Assembly (NCBI GenBank): GCA_000314955.1
Contig: BAEM01000056.1
Location: 1-64,000 of the forward strand
Source: Paraglaciecola chathamensis S18K6
GTDB lineage: Bacteria; Pseudomonadota; Gammaproteobacteria; Enterobacterales; Alteromonadaceae
Length of the DNA stretch: 64,000 nt
Direction: 5' to 3'
Shown: piece after piece, positions 16,975-26,495 of the stretch
Layout of the letters: every line of letters begins with the position of its first letter
Numbering within the stretch: the stretch's first letter is position 1
Notes under the pieces: model-generated
What the model was told of the DNA's origin: nothing
The model's database searches: none
Seen by the model: the letters and a program-made list of their open reading frames with translations, nothing else
Translations under genes and position numbers: made by a program

Positions 16975-19044
16975 ATGAAAAATTCACTGCTTTACGCTTT
17001 TACATTGAGCGTGTTTTTAACGTTAATCGGATGCGCGCCCAACACTTCACAAACAACCCAACAAGAATCAAATTCACTTAATCAAAAATCATCTCCGCCC
17101 ATGCTCATCTCTAGAGAGGTTTTGCTGGGCAACCCAAGTCGATATCAAGGGCGTATCAGCCCGGATGGAAACAGCATGAGTTTTAGAGCGCCAGTAGAGG
17201 GTGTTATGAACCTTTGGGTCGGAAAAATTGGCGACTTTTCTATTGCAAAACCCATAACCCAAGACACTGGGCGCGGTATTCCAACCCACTTTTGGTCATT
17301 AGACAGCCAATATGTTTTTTTCACTCAAGACAAAAATGGCGATGAAAACTGGCATTTACATCGTGTTGATGTAGGTAGTGGTGAAATACAAGACCTAACG
17401 CCATATCAAGGGGTGCAAGCTGACCAAATGCACCAGAGTGAGGCCCACCCGGGCACGATTATTGTAGGTATGAATGATCGCGACGCAAAATGGCACGACA
17501 TGTATCAAGTTAACGTGGCCACCGCAGAGCGCACCTTACTTGAACAAAACGATGGCTACGCTTATTACAAATTAGACAATAACTTAAAAGTAAGGCTCGC
17601 GGTTAAGACTGCTGAAGATGGATCGAGCCATGTTTTCACTAAAGCGAATAATGAATGGCACTTGTGGTTTAAAGTGCCCTTTGCAGATTCACAAGCGTTC
17701 AATATTCTTGGCTTCGATAAACAAAATCAAGGCATATACATGATAGATACGCGAGAGCGAAACACCGCCGCGCTTGTATACTTGCCTATAGGAGAAACGA
17801 CACCCACAGTCATTGCTAGCGATGATAAAGTAGATGTTACCAATGTACTTTTACACCCTCGTAGCCATGTGCCCCTAGCCTATGCACTAAACTTCATTAA
17901 ACCTGTGTGGCACGCCATTGATGACGCTTTCATTACCCCGATTAATCAGTTGAACAACCAATTGAATGGGGGGTCACAAGTTTTAGCGCAAACATTAGAT
18001 AATTCGCTTTGGACAGTATTTACTGACCAAAGTAATCAATCACCTATTTATAAAGTATTTGATACCACAAGCGGTGAATTGACTGATTTATTCATTACCC
18101 AGCCAGAAGTTAATAACCTGCCTCTTTCCACTATGCACGGGGTGGTTATTCCATCGCGGGATAATCTAGATTTAGTGAGTTACTTGTCTTTGCCCTTGAT
18201 GTCAGATCCTAACCAAGACGGCAAACCCGAACAGACTTCCCCCCTGGTATTATTAGTTCACGGTGGCCCTTGGGCGAGGGACGAATTTGGCTTTAATTCT
18301 TTAGCTCAATGGCTAACAAATCGAGGGTATAGCGTACTGCAAGTTAACTTTCGCGCTTCAACAGGTTTTGGTAAAACGTTTTTAAATGCAGGGAACAAAG
18401 AGTGGGCAGGTGCTATGCACAATGACCTAATTGATGCAAAAGAATGGGCGGTAGCACAAGGTATTACCACGGATGACCAAGTCGCCATAATGGGGGGAAG
18501 TTACGGTGGCTACGCTACTCTAACCGGACTCACCTTTACCCCAGAAGCGTTTGCCTGTGGAGTCGATATTGTAGGGCCTTCAAACTTAGTAACGTTACTC
18601 GATTCAATTCCCCCTTACTGGGAGAGCTTTCGTCAGCAATTCTACGAGTCGGTGGGCAACCCTACTACCGAAGAAGGTTTAGCGCTGCTTAAAGCCCGCT
18701 CGCCCATCACCCATGTGGACAAAATAGTTAAGCCGTTACTTATTGGCCAAGGAGCGAATGACCCTAGGGTAAAGCAAGCTGAGTCTGACCAAATCGTTGA
18801 CGCAATGAAAAGCCGCGATATTCCCGTGACTTACGTGCTATACCCCGACGAAGGCCACGGTTTTAACAAACCTGAAAATAACCTTTCATTTTTTGCCGTT
18901 GCCGAAGCATTTCTAGGCTCGTGTTTAGGAGGACGAATAGAGCCCATAGGTGATGATTTCAGTGACTCTAGCATAGAGATAATTCATGGGGGTGAATTTA
19001 TCCCAGGATTAGATGAGCATATGGCCACACTAGGAAATAACTAA
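16975..19044 (+). CDS. S9 family (prolyl oligopeptidase) peptidase lipoprotein
   Basis: 689 residues. A lipoprotein signal peptide (SVFLTLIGC) places it in the periplasm or outer membrane. The N-terminal ~380 residues form a beta-propeller (GRISPDGNSMSFRAPVEGV, then THFWSLDSQYVFFTQDKNGD). The C-terminal alpha/beta hydrolase has Ser509 in GGSYGGY, Asp596 in GANDPRVK and His628 in DEGHGF as the triad. It removes dipeptides or small peptides from proline-containing oligopeptides, in the dipeptidyl-peptidase/acylaminoacyl-peptidase range. It is followed by a shared terminator with sucD. Confidence 0.92.
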   Translation: MKNSLLYAFTLSVFLTLIGCAPNTSQTTQQESNSLNQKSSPPMLISREVLLGNPSRYQGRISPDGNSMSFRAPVEGVMNLWVGKIGDFSIAKPITQDTGRGIPTHFWSLDSQYVFFTQDKNGDENWHLHRVDVGSGEIQDLTPYQGVQADQMHQSEAHPGTIIVGMNDRDAKWHDMYQVNVATAERTLLEQNDGYAYYKLDNNLKVRLAVKTAEDGSSHVFTKANNEWHLWFKVPFADSQAFNILGFDKQNQGIYMIDTRERNTAALVYLPIGETTPTVIASDDKVDVTNVLLHPRSHVPLAYALNFIKPVWHAIDDAFITPINQLNNQLNGGSQVLAQTLDNSLWTVFTDQSNQSPIYKVFDTTSGELTDLFITQPEVNNLPLSTMHGVVIPSRDNLDLVSYLSLPLMSDPNQDGKPEQTSPLVLLVHGGPWARDEFGFNSLAQWLTNRGYSVLQVNFRASTGFGKTFLNAGNKEWAGAMHNDLIDAKEWAVAQGITTDDQVAIMGGSYGGYATLTGLTFTPEAFACGVDIVGPSNLVTLLDSIPPYWESFRQQFYESVGNPTTEEGLALLKARSPITHVDKIVKPLLIGQGANDPRVKQAESDQIVDAMKSRDIPVTYVLYPDEGHGFNKPENNLSFFAVAEAFLGSCLGGRIEPIGDDFSDSSIEIIHGGEFIPGLDEHMATLGNN

Positions 19045-19063
19045 ATTATTTAGTTAACCCATA

Positions 19064-19092
19064 AAAAAACCCGCTATAAAAGCGGGTTTTTA
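19064..19092. terminator. bidirectional Rho-independent terminator between the S9 peptidase gene and sucD
   Basis: ACCCGCT (19069-19075) pairs with AGCGGGT (19081-19087) around ATAAA; A tracts before and T tracts after make it work on both strands. It ends both the rightward peptidase transcript and the leftward suc transcript. Confidence 0.9.
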
Positions 19093-19108
19093 TCAGTACT
19101 AAGCAAAC

Positions 19109-19981
19109 TTACCAACCGGTAATTTCGCGAAGACCTTGACCAATTTCAGCCAATGAACGAACAGTCTTAACGCCTGCATCTTCAAGTGCTTTAAATTTAT
19201 CGTCTGCAGTACCTTTACCACCAGAGATAATCGCACCAGCATGACCCATGCGCTTACCAGCAGGTGCAGTTACACCAGCAATGTAAGAAACAACAGGTTT
19301 AGTGATGTTAGCTTTGATAAATGCAGCAGCTTCTTCTTCAGCCGTTCCACCGATTTCACCAATCATAACGATTGCTTCAGTCTTAGGATCATCTTGGAAC
19401 ATCTGTAGAATGTCGATGAAGTTAGAACCAGGGATAGGATCACCACCGATACCAACACAGGTAGATTGACCGAAACCTTCGTCAGTTGTTTGCTTAACGG
19501 CTTCATAAGTCAAGGTACCAGAGCGAGAAACGATACCGACTTTACCTGGCTTGTGAATGTGACCTGGCATGATACCAATTTTACATTCACCTGGCGTGAT
19601 AACACCTGGGCAGTTAGGACCGATCATACGTACGCCTTTACGGTTTACGTATTCTTTAACGTAAAGCATATCTAGCGTAGGAATACCTTCAGTGATACAA
19701 ACGATCAACTCAATACCTGCATCAGCCGCTTCAACGATAGAGTCTTTACAGAAAGGCGCTGGAACATAGATAACTGTTGCAGTTGCACCAGTTTCTTCAA
19801 CCGCTTCACGTACTGTATTGAAAACAGGCAAACCTAGGTGAGTAGTGCCGCCTTTACCAGGAGTAACACCACCAACCATTTGCGTACCGTACTCGATAGC
19901 TTGTTCTGAGTGGAAAGTACCTTGTCCACCAGTGAAACCTTGACAGATTACCTTGGTGTTTTTGTCGATTAGTACGCTCAT
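19109..19981 (-). CDS. sucD: succinyl-CoA synthetase (ADP-forming) alpha subunit
   Basis: 290 residues, normal length. It binds CoA and carries the phosphohistidine: the CoA-binding Rossmann region [15 protein letters not shown], then [10 protein letters not shown], and the active His in [17 protein letters not shown]. With SucC it converts succinyl-CoA to succinate with ATP or GTP formation in the TCA cycle. Its ATG overlaps the sucC stop by four bases, so the two subunits are translationally coupled. It is the last gene of the leftward cluster. Confidence 0.98.
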   Translation of the reverse strand: MSVLIDKNTKVICQGFTGGQGTFHSEQAIEYGTQMVGGVTPGKGGTTHLGLPVFNTVREAVEETGATATVIYVPAPFCKDSIVEAADAGIELIVCITEGIPTLDMLYVKEYVNRKGVRMIGPNCPGVITPGECKIGIMPGHIHKPGKVGIVSRSGTLTYEAVKQTTDEGFGQSTCVGIGGDPIPGSNFIDILQMFQDDPKTEAIVMIGEIGGTAEEEAAAFIKANITKPVVSYIAGVTAPAGKRMGHAGAIISGGKGTADDKFKALEDAGVKTVRSLAEIGQGLREITGW

Positions 19982-21147
19982 GCAGCACCTCCGGCAGCTT
20001 TAACAACTTGTTTTGCAGCATCCGTTAAACTAGAAGCAGCGATGATATCTAAACCTGAGTTAGCCAATACTTCACGGCCAAGCTCTGCGTTGGTACCTTC
20101 TAAACGTACAACAACAGGGATAGTTACACCGACTTCTTTAACCGCTCCGATAATACCTTCAGCGATCATGTCACAACGTACGATACCACCAAAAATGTTT
20201 ACCAATACAGCGGCAACATTTGAGTCAGATAGGATAATTTTGAATGCTTCAGCAACACGCTCTTTAGTTGCACCGCCACCAACGTCTAGGAAGTTAGCGG
20301 GTGAACCACCGTGCAAGTTAACGATATCCATAGTACCCATTGCTAGGCCTGCACCGTTAACCATGCAACCGATGTTACCATCAAGTGCTACGTAGTTAAG
20401 CTCCCACTTAGCCGCTTGTGCTTCACGTGCATCTTCCTGTGAAGGATCGTGCATTTCTTGAAGCTTAGGTTGACGGTAGGCAGCGTTGCTGTCCATGGCA
20501 ACTTTAGCGTCAAGACAATGAAGGTTACCGTCATCTTTAATAACAAGCGGGTTAACTTCGATAAGTGCAATGTCTTTTTCTTCGAACAATTTCGCCAAAC
20601 CCATGAAGATTTGAGTGAATTGTTTGATTTGAACGCCTTTAAGGCCAAGCTTGAACGCGATTTCACGTGCTTGGTAAGGTTGAGCACCTACTAGAGGGTC
20701 GATCTCAGCCTTAAGAATTTTTTCAGGTGTCTCTTCTGCAACTGTTTCAATTTCAACACCACCTTCGGTAGATGCCATGAAAACAACGCGACGAGAAGCA
20801 CGATCAACAACTGCACCTAGGTACAATTCTTGAGCAATATCTGTACAGCTTTCAACCAAGATTTTGCTTACTGGTTGCCCAGCTTCATCTGTCTGATAAG
20901 TCACTAAGTTTTGACCAAGCCATTTTTGTGCAAATGCCTTGATCTCATCTTTGTTCTTAACAAGCTTAACACCGCCTGCTTTACCGCGACCACCAGCGTG
21001 AACCTGACATTTCACAACCCATTCAGTACCGCCAATACGATCTGCTGCTTCAACTGCAGCCTGCGGAGTTTCCGCAGCATATCCTTCAGATACAGGTAAA
21101 CCGTATTCAGCGAATAATTGTTTACCCTGATATTCATGCAAATTCAT
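19978..21147 (-). CDS. sucC: succinyl-CoA synthetase beta subunit
   Basis: 389 residues, matching the E. coli length (388). It begins [18 protein letters not shown], with an ATP-grasp domain ([17 protein letters not shown], then [16 protein letters not shown]) and the C-terminal CoA-ligase domain ([13 protein letters not shown], then [13 protein letters not shown]). It provides the nucleotide and succinate sites of the SucCD complex. It follows sucB after a 123 bp gap that contains a terminator-like hairpin, which may lower its expression relative to sucAB. Confidence 0.98.
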   Translation of the reverse strand: MNLHEYQGKQLFAEYGLPVSEGYAAETPQAAVEAADRIGGTEWVVKCQVHAGGRGKAGGVKLVKNKDEIKAFAQKWLGQNLVTYQTDEAGQPVSKILVESCTDIAQELYLGAVVDRASRRVVFMASTEGGVEIETVAEETPEKILKAEIDPLVGAQPYQAREIAFKLGLKGVQIKQFTQIFMGLAKLFEEKDIALIEVNPLVIKDDGNLHCLDAKVAMDSNAAYRQPKLQEMHDPSQEDAREAQAAKWELNYVALDGNIGCMVNGAGLAMGTMDIVNLHGGSPANFLDVGGGATKERVAEAFKIILSDSNVAAVLVNIFGGIVRCDMIAEGIIGAVKEVGVTIPVVVRLEGTNAELGREVLANSGLDIIAASSLTDAAKQVVKAAGGAA

Positions 21148-21171
21148 GGTTTTCTATCCGTTTTGTTTAAG

Positions 21172-21194
21172 AAAAAAGCCGCGCTTGGCAGCTT
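21172..21194 (-). terminator. terminator-like hairpin between sucB and sucC
   Basis: Reading leftward, AAGCTGC pairs with GCGGCTT (one G-U pair) around CAAGC, and the stem runs into six consecutive T. It sits 25 bp before the sucC ATG. This has the form of an intrinsic terminator or attenuator, with a short stem, so partial read-through into sucCD is expected. Confidence 0.6.
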
Positions 21195-21270
21195 GATTTT
21201 GTTAGCCGATATTATAGAAACAACAACGGCAAGAAACGGGCAAATCAATGACTTACCCGCTTAGATCCGA

Positions 21271-22761
21271 TTAAACATCCAGTAGCAGACGCGTTGGATC
21301 TTCTAGCATTTCTTTGATCGTTACCAAGAAACCAACCGACTCTTTACCGTCGATGATTCTATGATCATAAGAAAGTGCTAAATACATCATAGGCAAAATT
21401 TCCACTTTGCCATTAACCGCCATAGGACGATCTTGGATTTTATGCATTCCCAAGATAGCACTCTGTGGTGGGTTGATAATAGGCGTTGAAAGCAATGAAC
21501 CAAATACACCACCGTTAGTGATGGTGAAGTTACCGCCTTGCATGTCAGCCATTGACAATTTACCGTCACGGCCTTTAAGTGCAAGCTCTTTAATGCCGCC
21601 TTCAATGCCAGCCATACCTAACGTATCGCAATCACGCAATACAGGGGTAACAAGACCACGAGGAGTAGACACCGCAATCGATACATCGAAGTAGTTGTGG
21701 TAACAAATATCATCACCATCAAGTGACGCATTCACTTCAGGGAAACGCTTAAGCGCTTCGGTTACTGCTTTGACGTAAAAAGACATGAAACCTAGACGAA
21801 TACCGTGACGCTTTTCGAACGTCTCTTGATATTGCTTACGAAGATCCATGATTGGCTTCATGTTGACTTCGTTAAAGGTCGTGAGCATCGCCGTTGAGTT
21901 TTTCGCTTCAAGTAAGCGACTTGCGATGGTCTTACGCAAACGAGTCATAGGTACGCGTTTTTCAGAGCGTTCGCCCGCTAATGAAGGCGCAGCAGGCGCT
22001 TCTTTTGCTGGTGCGGCGGCTTTACTTGGCGCAGAAAGAGACTTTTCGACGTCTTCTTTAGTAATGCGACCACCTTTACCTGTGCCTTTAATGTTGGCTG
22101 CATCAATGCCTTTTTCAGCAAGTAAACGACGTACAGAAGGGCTAAGCGCATCATTCTCTGCGTCGCTGCTATCATCATCACCGCTTGCTTTTGCAGGTGC
22201 ATCTGATTTAGCAGGCGCAGCTCCGGCTGAGAAGTTTGCAATAACTTGCTCACCCATTACCGTTTCACCTTCTTGAGCAAGAATTTCGCTCAAAGTGCCA
22301 TCGGCGGGCGCAACCACTTCTAACACCACTTTATCGGTTTCAATATCAACCAAGTTTTGATCACGCGAAACGGCGTCGCCTGGTTGAACATGCCATGTTG
22401 CTACGGTTGCATCTGCCACTGATTCGGGCAGCACAGGTACTTTAATCTCCACTGACTCACCTTTATTACTGGATGTTTTCTCTGTAGCCGGTGCACTTTG
22501 CTCTTGCGCTTTTTGTGCACCCGCCCCTTCTTCAAATTTAGCAATCACTTGCTCACCTAATACGGTCGCACCTTCTTCATCCAGAATGTCGCTTAATACG
22601 CCATCTGCTGGAGCAACCACTTCAAGTACCACTTTATCGGTTTCAATATCGACCAAGTTTTGATCGCGAGTCACCTGTTCGCCAACCTTCACATGCCACG
22701 TGGCAATTGATGCATCGGCCACAGATTCTGGCAATACCGGTACTTTAATATCTATTGACAT
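21271..22761 (-). CDS. sucB: 2-oxoglutarate dehydrogenase E2 (dihydrolipoyl succinyltransferase) with two lipoyl domains
   Basis: 496 residues, about 90 more than E. coli SucB because the lipoyl domain is duplicated: lipoyl-lysines Lys43 and Lys143 lie in identical [10 protein letters not shown] contexts exactly 100 residues apart. After an Ala-rich linker comes the peripheral-subunit-binding domain ([18 protein letters not shown]), another linker and the catalytic domain with His467 and Asp471 in [11 protein letters not shown]. It transfers the succinyl group to CoA in the SucA-SucB-Lpd complex. It starts nine bases after the sucA stop. No lpd gene is in the window. Confidence 0.97.
   Translation of the reverse strand: MSIDIKVPVLPESVADASIATWHVKVGEQVTRDQNLVDIETDKVVLEVVAPADGVLSDILDEEGATVLGEQVIAKFEEGAGAQKAQEQSAPATEKTSSNKGESVEIKVPVLPESVADATVATWHVQPGDAVSRDQNLVDIETDKVVLEVVAPADGTLSEILAQEGETVMGEQVIANFSAGAAPAKSDAPAKASGDDDSSDAENDALSPSVRRLLAEKGIDAANIKGTGKGGRITKEDVEKSLSAPSKAAAPAKEAPAAPSLAGERSEKRVPMTRLRKTIASRLLEAKNSTAMLTTFNEVNMKPIMDLRKQYQETFEKRHGIRLGFMSFYVKAVTEALKRFPEVNASLDGDDICYHNYFDVSIAVSTPRGLVTPVLRDCDTLGMAGIEGGIKELALKGRDGKLSMADMQGGNFTITNGGVFGSLLSTPIINPPQSAILGMHKIQDRPMAVNGKVEILPMMYLALSYDHRIIDGKESVGFLVTIKEMLEDPTRLLLDV
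22237..22758 (-). repeat. internal duplication encoding the two SucB lipoyl domains
   Basis: Two copies of about 220 bp (about 22537-22758 and 22237-22458) are offset by exactly 300 bp. They are nearly identical at the DNA level around the lipoyl-lysine: CACTTTATCGGTTTCAATAT occurs in both. This points to a fairly recent duplication or ongoing gene conversion. Confidence 0.8.
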
Positions 22762-22770
22762 ACTGGATCC

Positions 22771-25593
22771 TTATTTAATTGTTAATGCATCATCAACCAA
22801 GTCTTTTTGCTGTTGGTTGTGAACAGAGATATATCCTACAGCAGGTGATGCAGATGCACTGCGTCCCGCATAGCTTAGCTTGGCGCCGTCTGGAATAGCA
22901 GACCAGAAGTGGTGCTGGCTACAATACCAAGCTCCTTGGTTTTGTGGCTCTTCTTGACACCAAACCCAATCCGTCACGTGTTTGAACTTGTTAACGATAG
23001 GTTCTATTTCAGCATGTGGGAACGGGTATAATTGCTCAATACGAATAATGGCAACATCTTCCTGCTCGCTCTTACGACGTTGATCAAGCAAGTCATAATA
23101 CACTTTGCCTGAACACATCACGACGCGCTTAACCTTAGCTGCATCCATTTCATCGATTTCATCAATCACGTTTTGGAATACGCCACTTGATAGTTCCTCA
23201 AGTGAAGAAACCGCCAACGGATGACGTAACAGTGATTTAGGTGACATGACAATCAAAGGCTTACGCATTGGACGTATCGCTTGACGACGAAGCATATTGA
23301 ATACTTGCGCTGGTGTTGATGGTACACATACTTGCCAGTTGTGATCGGCACACATTTGCAAGAAACGCTCTAAACGTGCTGAACTATGTTCAGGACCTTG
23401 CCCTTCATAACCGTGTGGTAACAACATGGTTAAGCCGCATAAACGGCCCCATTTTGCTTCACCTGAGCTAAGGAATTGGTCGATTACTACTTGAGCACCG
23501 TTTGCGAAGTCACCAAACTGTGCTTCCCAAATGGTCAATGTACCCGGCTCAGCCGTGGCGTAGCCAAATTCAAATGCAAGTACTGCCGCTTCTGACAACA
23601 CAGAATCATAGATTTCCATCGTGCCTTGGTTTTCGTGTAGATGCGCTAATGGCATATACGCTTCACCACTATTTTGCCCATGCAAAACAGCATGACGATG
23701 GAAGAAAGTACCACGACCTGAATCTTGACCCGTCATACGGATATTAGAGCCAGCATCAACAATAGATGCATAGGCTAAGTTCTCAGCCATGCCCCAATCA
23801 AGCGGTTTCTCACCTGCCACCATTGCTCGGCGATCTTGATAAAGCTTAGCAACGCGAGATTGCAATTTATGCTCTTCAGGGTAAGTGCACAGCTTTTCGC
23901 CTAAGTCTTTCAGTTTTTCGACACTGATTTCTTTATCGTAAGGAGCTGTCCAGTCGTGACCTAGGTAAGGTGTCCAATCCACTGAATGCTCAGTCATTGG
24001 ACGCCACTCTTCTACAACGCAAGCACCGTGATCGAGTGCAGCGCGATAGTCAGAAACCAATTTGTCTATTTCATGAGACTCAATGGAGCCTTCTGCTAAC
24101 AATTGGTCTGCGTATAATTGACGCGGCACAGGATGCTTTTTAATCTTTTTGTACATCAATGGCTGAGTCGCACTTGGCTCATCAGCTTCATTGTGGCCGT
24201 GACGACGATAACAAACTAGGTCAATTACCACATCACGTTTAAATTTGTTGCGATAATCAAGCGCCAGTTTAGTAACAAACATAACCGCTTCTGGGTCATC
24301 TGAGTTCACATGGAAGATGGGCGCTTGGACCATTTTCGCTATATCAGTACAGTACTGAGTTGAGCGAGTATCTTCGGTATTTGACGTGGTGAAACCCACT
24401 TGGTTGTTGATAACGATACGCACCGTACCGCCAACTTTGAAGCCGCGAGTTTGAGACATGTTGAATGTCTCTTGCACCACACCTTGGCCTGCAATAGCTG
24501 AGTCACCATGAATGGTGATAGGCAATACGACCGAACCGTCGTCGCAATTTCTGCGATCAAGACGTGCACGTACTGAACCGATAACAACAGGATTTACAAT
24601 TTCGAGATGCGAAGGGTTAAAGGCTAACGCTAAATGTACGTTACCACCTGGGGTAGCAAAATCAGACGAATAACCCGCATGATATTTCACATCGCCAGCA
24701 CCTAGCGTGTTGTCGTGCTTACCAGAGAATTCATCAAATAAAACAGACGGGTTTTTACCCAGTACGTTTACCAGAACGTTGATACGCCCCCGGTGAGCCA
24801 TACCGACAACCACTTCTTTCGTTCCACACTCACCGGCATGACTAATCAAGCCTTTAAGCATAGGAACAAGGGCATCGCCACCTTCTAGAGAGAAGCGTTT
24901 GGCCCCTGGGAATTTTGCTCCTAGGTATTTCTCCATACCATCGGCAGAAATCAGACCTTTAAGTATCGATACTTTTTCATCACGCGGTATTTCGGGCTTC
25001 GCCTGCACAGACTCGATTCGGTCTTGCAACCAACGCTTTTGTTCTGTGTCAGTGATGTGCATGTACTCTGTGCCGATTGAGCCGCAGTAAGTACGATTAA
25101 GTGATTTGAATAAATCACCTAACTTCATGCTGTCTTGGCCTATGGCGTAAGAACCAACATTAAATACTGTGTCGAAATCTTGTTCTGACAACGAGTGATG
25201 AGACAATTCTAGATCGCGTACTCTGGGTTGTTTCCAAAGTTCGAGAGGATCAAGATTGGCGTGTTGGTGACCGCGGAAACGATAAGCATTAATAAGCTGT
25301 AAAACTTTTACCTGCTTTTCATCGCTTGCATTAGAAGTACCACTGGATACGTTTCCTGCTCGAGCAACAGGACCTAATGCAGCTAGTGCTCGAAATTGGT
25401 TTCGAATTTCACTGTGCTTAGTTTCAAGCTCAGCGCCTTCCACCTTGGGTAATTTGTCGAAAATAGCACGCCATTCATCAGATACGCTTTTCGCGTCTTC
25501 AAGATATGCTTCGTATAGTTCTTCTACATAAGCAGCGTTGCCACCAGCCATGTGAGAAGAATCCCACCATGCTTTCATCACGCTTTGTTGCAT
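22771..25593 (-). CDS. sucA: 2-oxoglutarate dehydrogenase E1
   Basis: 940 residues, thiamine-diphosphate-dependent decarboxylase of 2-oxoglutarate. Visible are the N-terminal MKAWWDSSHMAGGNAAYVEELY segment that docks on E2, KRFSLEGGDALVPML, VVGMAHRGRINVLVNV, the ThDP/Mg region GDSAIAGQGVVQET then NNQVGFTTS, and the late LPHGYEGQGPEHSSAR. An in-frame start at 25623 exists, but AAGGGA at 25599-25604 and alignment with E. coli (MQNSALKAW) support ATG 25593. It is separated from sdhB by a terminator-like hairpin and a candidate promoter. Confidence 0.97.
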   Translation of the reverse strand: MQQSVMKAWWDSSHMAGGNAAYVEELYEAYLEDAKSVSDEWRAIFDKLPKVEGAELETKHSEIRNQFRALAALGPVARAGNVSSGTSNASDEKQVKVLQLINAYRFRGHQHANLDPLELWKQPRVRDLELSHHSLSEQDFDTVFNVGSYAIGQDSMKLGDLFKSLNRTYCGSIGTEYMHITDTEQKRWLQDRIESVQAKPEIPRDEKVSILKGLISADGMEKYLGAKFPGAKRFSLEGGDALVPMLKGLISHAGECGTKEVVVGMAHRGRINVLVNVLGKNPSVLFDEFSGKHDNTLGAGDVKYHAGYSSDFATPGGNVHLALAFNPSHLEIVNPVVIGSVRARLDRRNCDDGSVVLPITIHGDSAIAGQGVVQETFNMSQTRGFKVGGTVRIVINNQVGFTTSNTEDTRSTQYCTDIAKMVQAPIFHVNSDDPEAVMFVTKLALDYRNKFKRDVVIDLVCYRRHGHNEADEPSATQPLMYKKIKKHPVPRQLYADQLLAEGSIESHEIDKLVSDYRAALDHGACVVEEWRPMTEHSVDWTPYLGHDWTAPYDKEISVEKLKDLGEKLCTYPEEHKLQSRVAKLYQDRRAMVAGEKPLDWGMAENLAYASIVDAGSNIRMTGQDSGRGTFFHRHAVLHGQNSGEAYMPLAHLHENQGTMEIYDSVLSEAAVLAFEFGYATAEPGTLTIWEAQFGDFANGAQVVIDQFLSSGEAKWGRLCGLTMLLPHGYEGQGPEHSSARLERFLQMCADHNWQVCVPSTPAQVFNMLRRQAIRPMRKPLIVMSPKSLLRHPLAVSSLEELSSGVFQNVIDEIDEMDAAKVKRVVMCSGKVYYDLLDQRRKSEQEDVAIIRIEQLYPFPHAEIEPIVNKFKHVTDWVWCQEEPQNQGAWYCSQHHFWSAIPDGAKLSYAGRSASASPAVGYISVHNQQQKDLVDDALTIK

Positions 25594-25624
25594 TGTTGTC
25601 CCTTGAATTTTTTTAAGACTCACA

Positions 25625-25644
25625 ATTATATGTGCTACTGCACA
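25625..25644 (-). promoter_or_regulatory. candidate suc promoter -10 with adjacent dyad
   Basis: Leftward, a perfect TATAAT (25625-25630) lies 31 bp before the sucA ATG. Immediately upstream is an inverted repeat TGTGC-AGTA-GCACA (25631-25644), which would occupy the spacer and could be an operator. No good -35 is seen, so an activator may be needed. The position matches the internal suc promoter of E. coli. Confidence 0.4.
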
Positions 25645-25695
25645 CGACTTTTTAAAGGTTTGCGGATGCTTACCTTAAACTACGGTTTGTAAACT

Positions 25696-25729
25696 AAAAA
25701 AATAGCCACCCTGTTCGGGATGGCTATTT
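25696..25729 (-). terminator. terminator-like hairpin between sdhB and sucA
   Basis: Leftward, AAATAGCCA-T-CCC pairs with GGG-TGGCTATTT around GAACA (one bulged base) and runs into seven T. It lies 41 bp after the sdhB stop. This is a convincing intrinsic terminator inside the sdh-suc cluster. Confidence 0.8.
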
Positions 25730-25770
25730 AGACATTATCATTCTGTAGCGTTAACTTACAGAATTAAAAA

Positions 25771-26481
25771 CTAAACAGCCCGCTGCAATAGCATGGACTT
25801 GATATGTCCGATTGCTTTAGTGGGGTTAAGTCCTTTAGGACATACGCTAACGCAGTTCATGATCCCGTGACAACGAAATACACTAAACGCATCGTCAAGA
25901 TCACCTAAACGTTGCTCTGTTGCGGTATCACGGCTATCAGCCAAGAAGCGATATGCATGTAGCAAACCCGCTGGGCCGATAAATTTATCAGGGTTCCACC
26001 AGAACGATGGGCAAGACGTTGAACAACAAGCACATAAAATACACTCGTATAAACCATCTAGCTTTTCACGCTCTTCAGGTGATTGTAAAAACTCACGAGC
26101 AGGCGGCTGATTGTTGTCATTGATCAAGAAAGGTTTAATTTTCTCATATTGCGTGTAGAACTGTGTCATATCGACCACTAAATCACGCACTACAGGCAAG
26201 CCAGGTAATGGACGAATGACGATTTTTTTGTTGCCAAGGGCAGACAAAGGCGTAATGCACGCCAAACCATTTTTACCGTTCATATTAACCCCGTCAGAAC
26301 CACACACACCTTCACGGCATGAGCGACGGAATGACAAGGTGGGATCTTGTTCTTTCAACGCGATAAGTGCATCAAGCACCATCATGTCTTGGCCTTCTTC
26401 AACCTCTAGCTTGTAGTCTTGCATACGAGGAGCATTGTCTACATCTGGGTTATAGCGATAAACAGAAAATGTTAATTGCAT
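25771..26481 (-). CDS. sdhB: succinate dehydrogenase iron-sulfur subunit
   Basis: 236 residues. All cluster ligands are present: the [2Fe-2S] site in CREGVCGSDGVNMNGKNGLAC and further on, and the [4Fe-4S] and [3Fe-4S] sites in CILCACCSTSCP and CHGIMNCVSVCPKGLNP. It carries electrons from the SdhA flavin to quinone at the SdhCD membrane anchor. It follows sdhA after 14 bp and ends before the internal terminator. Confidence 0.98.
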   Translation of the reverse strand: MQLTFSVYRYNPDVDNAPRMQDYKLEVEEGQDMMVLDALIALKEQDPTLSFRRSCREGVCGSDGVNMNGKNGLACITPLSALGNKKIVIRPLPGLPVVRDLVVDMTQFYTQYEKIKPFLINDNNQPPAREFLQSPEEREKLDGLYECILCACCSTSCPSFWWNPDKFIGPAGLLHAYRFLADSRDTATEQRLGDLDDAFSVFRCHGIMNCVSVCPKGLNPTKAIGHIKSMLLQRAV

Positions 26482-26495
26482 ATCGTCAACTCCTC

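Noticed and set aside
21848-22276. Open frame opposite sucB
   Set aside because: Mirror of the Ala/Lys-rich linker and catalytic region of sucB; low-complexity translation, no start signals.
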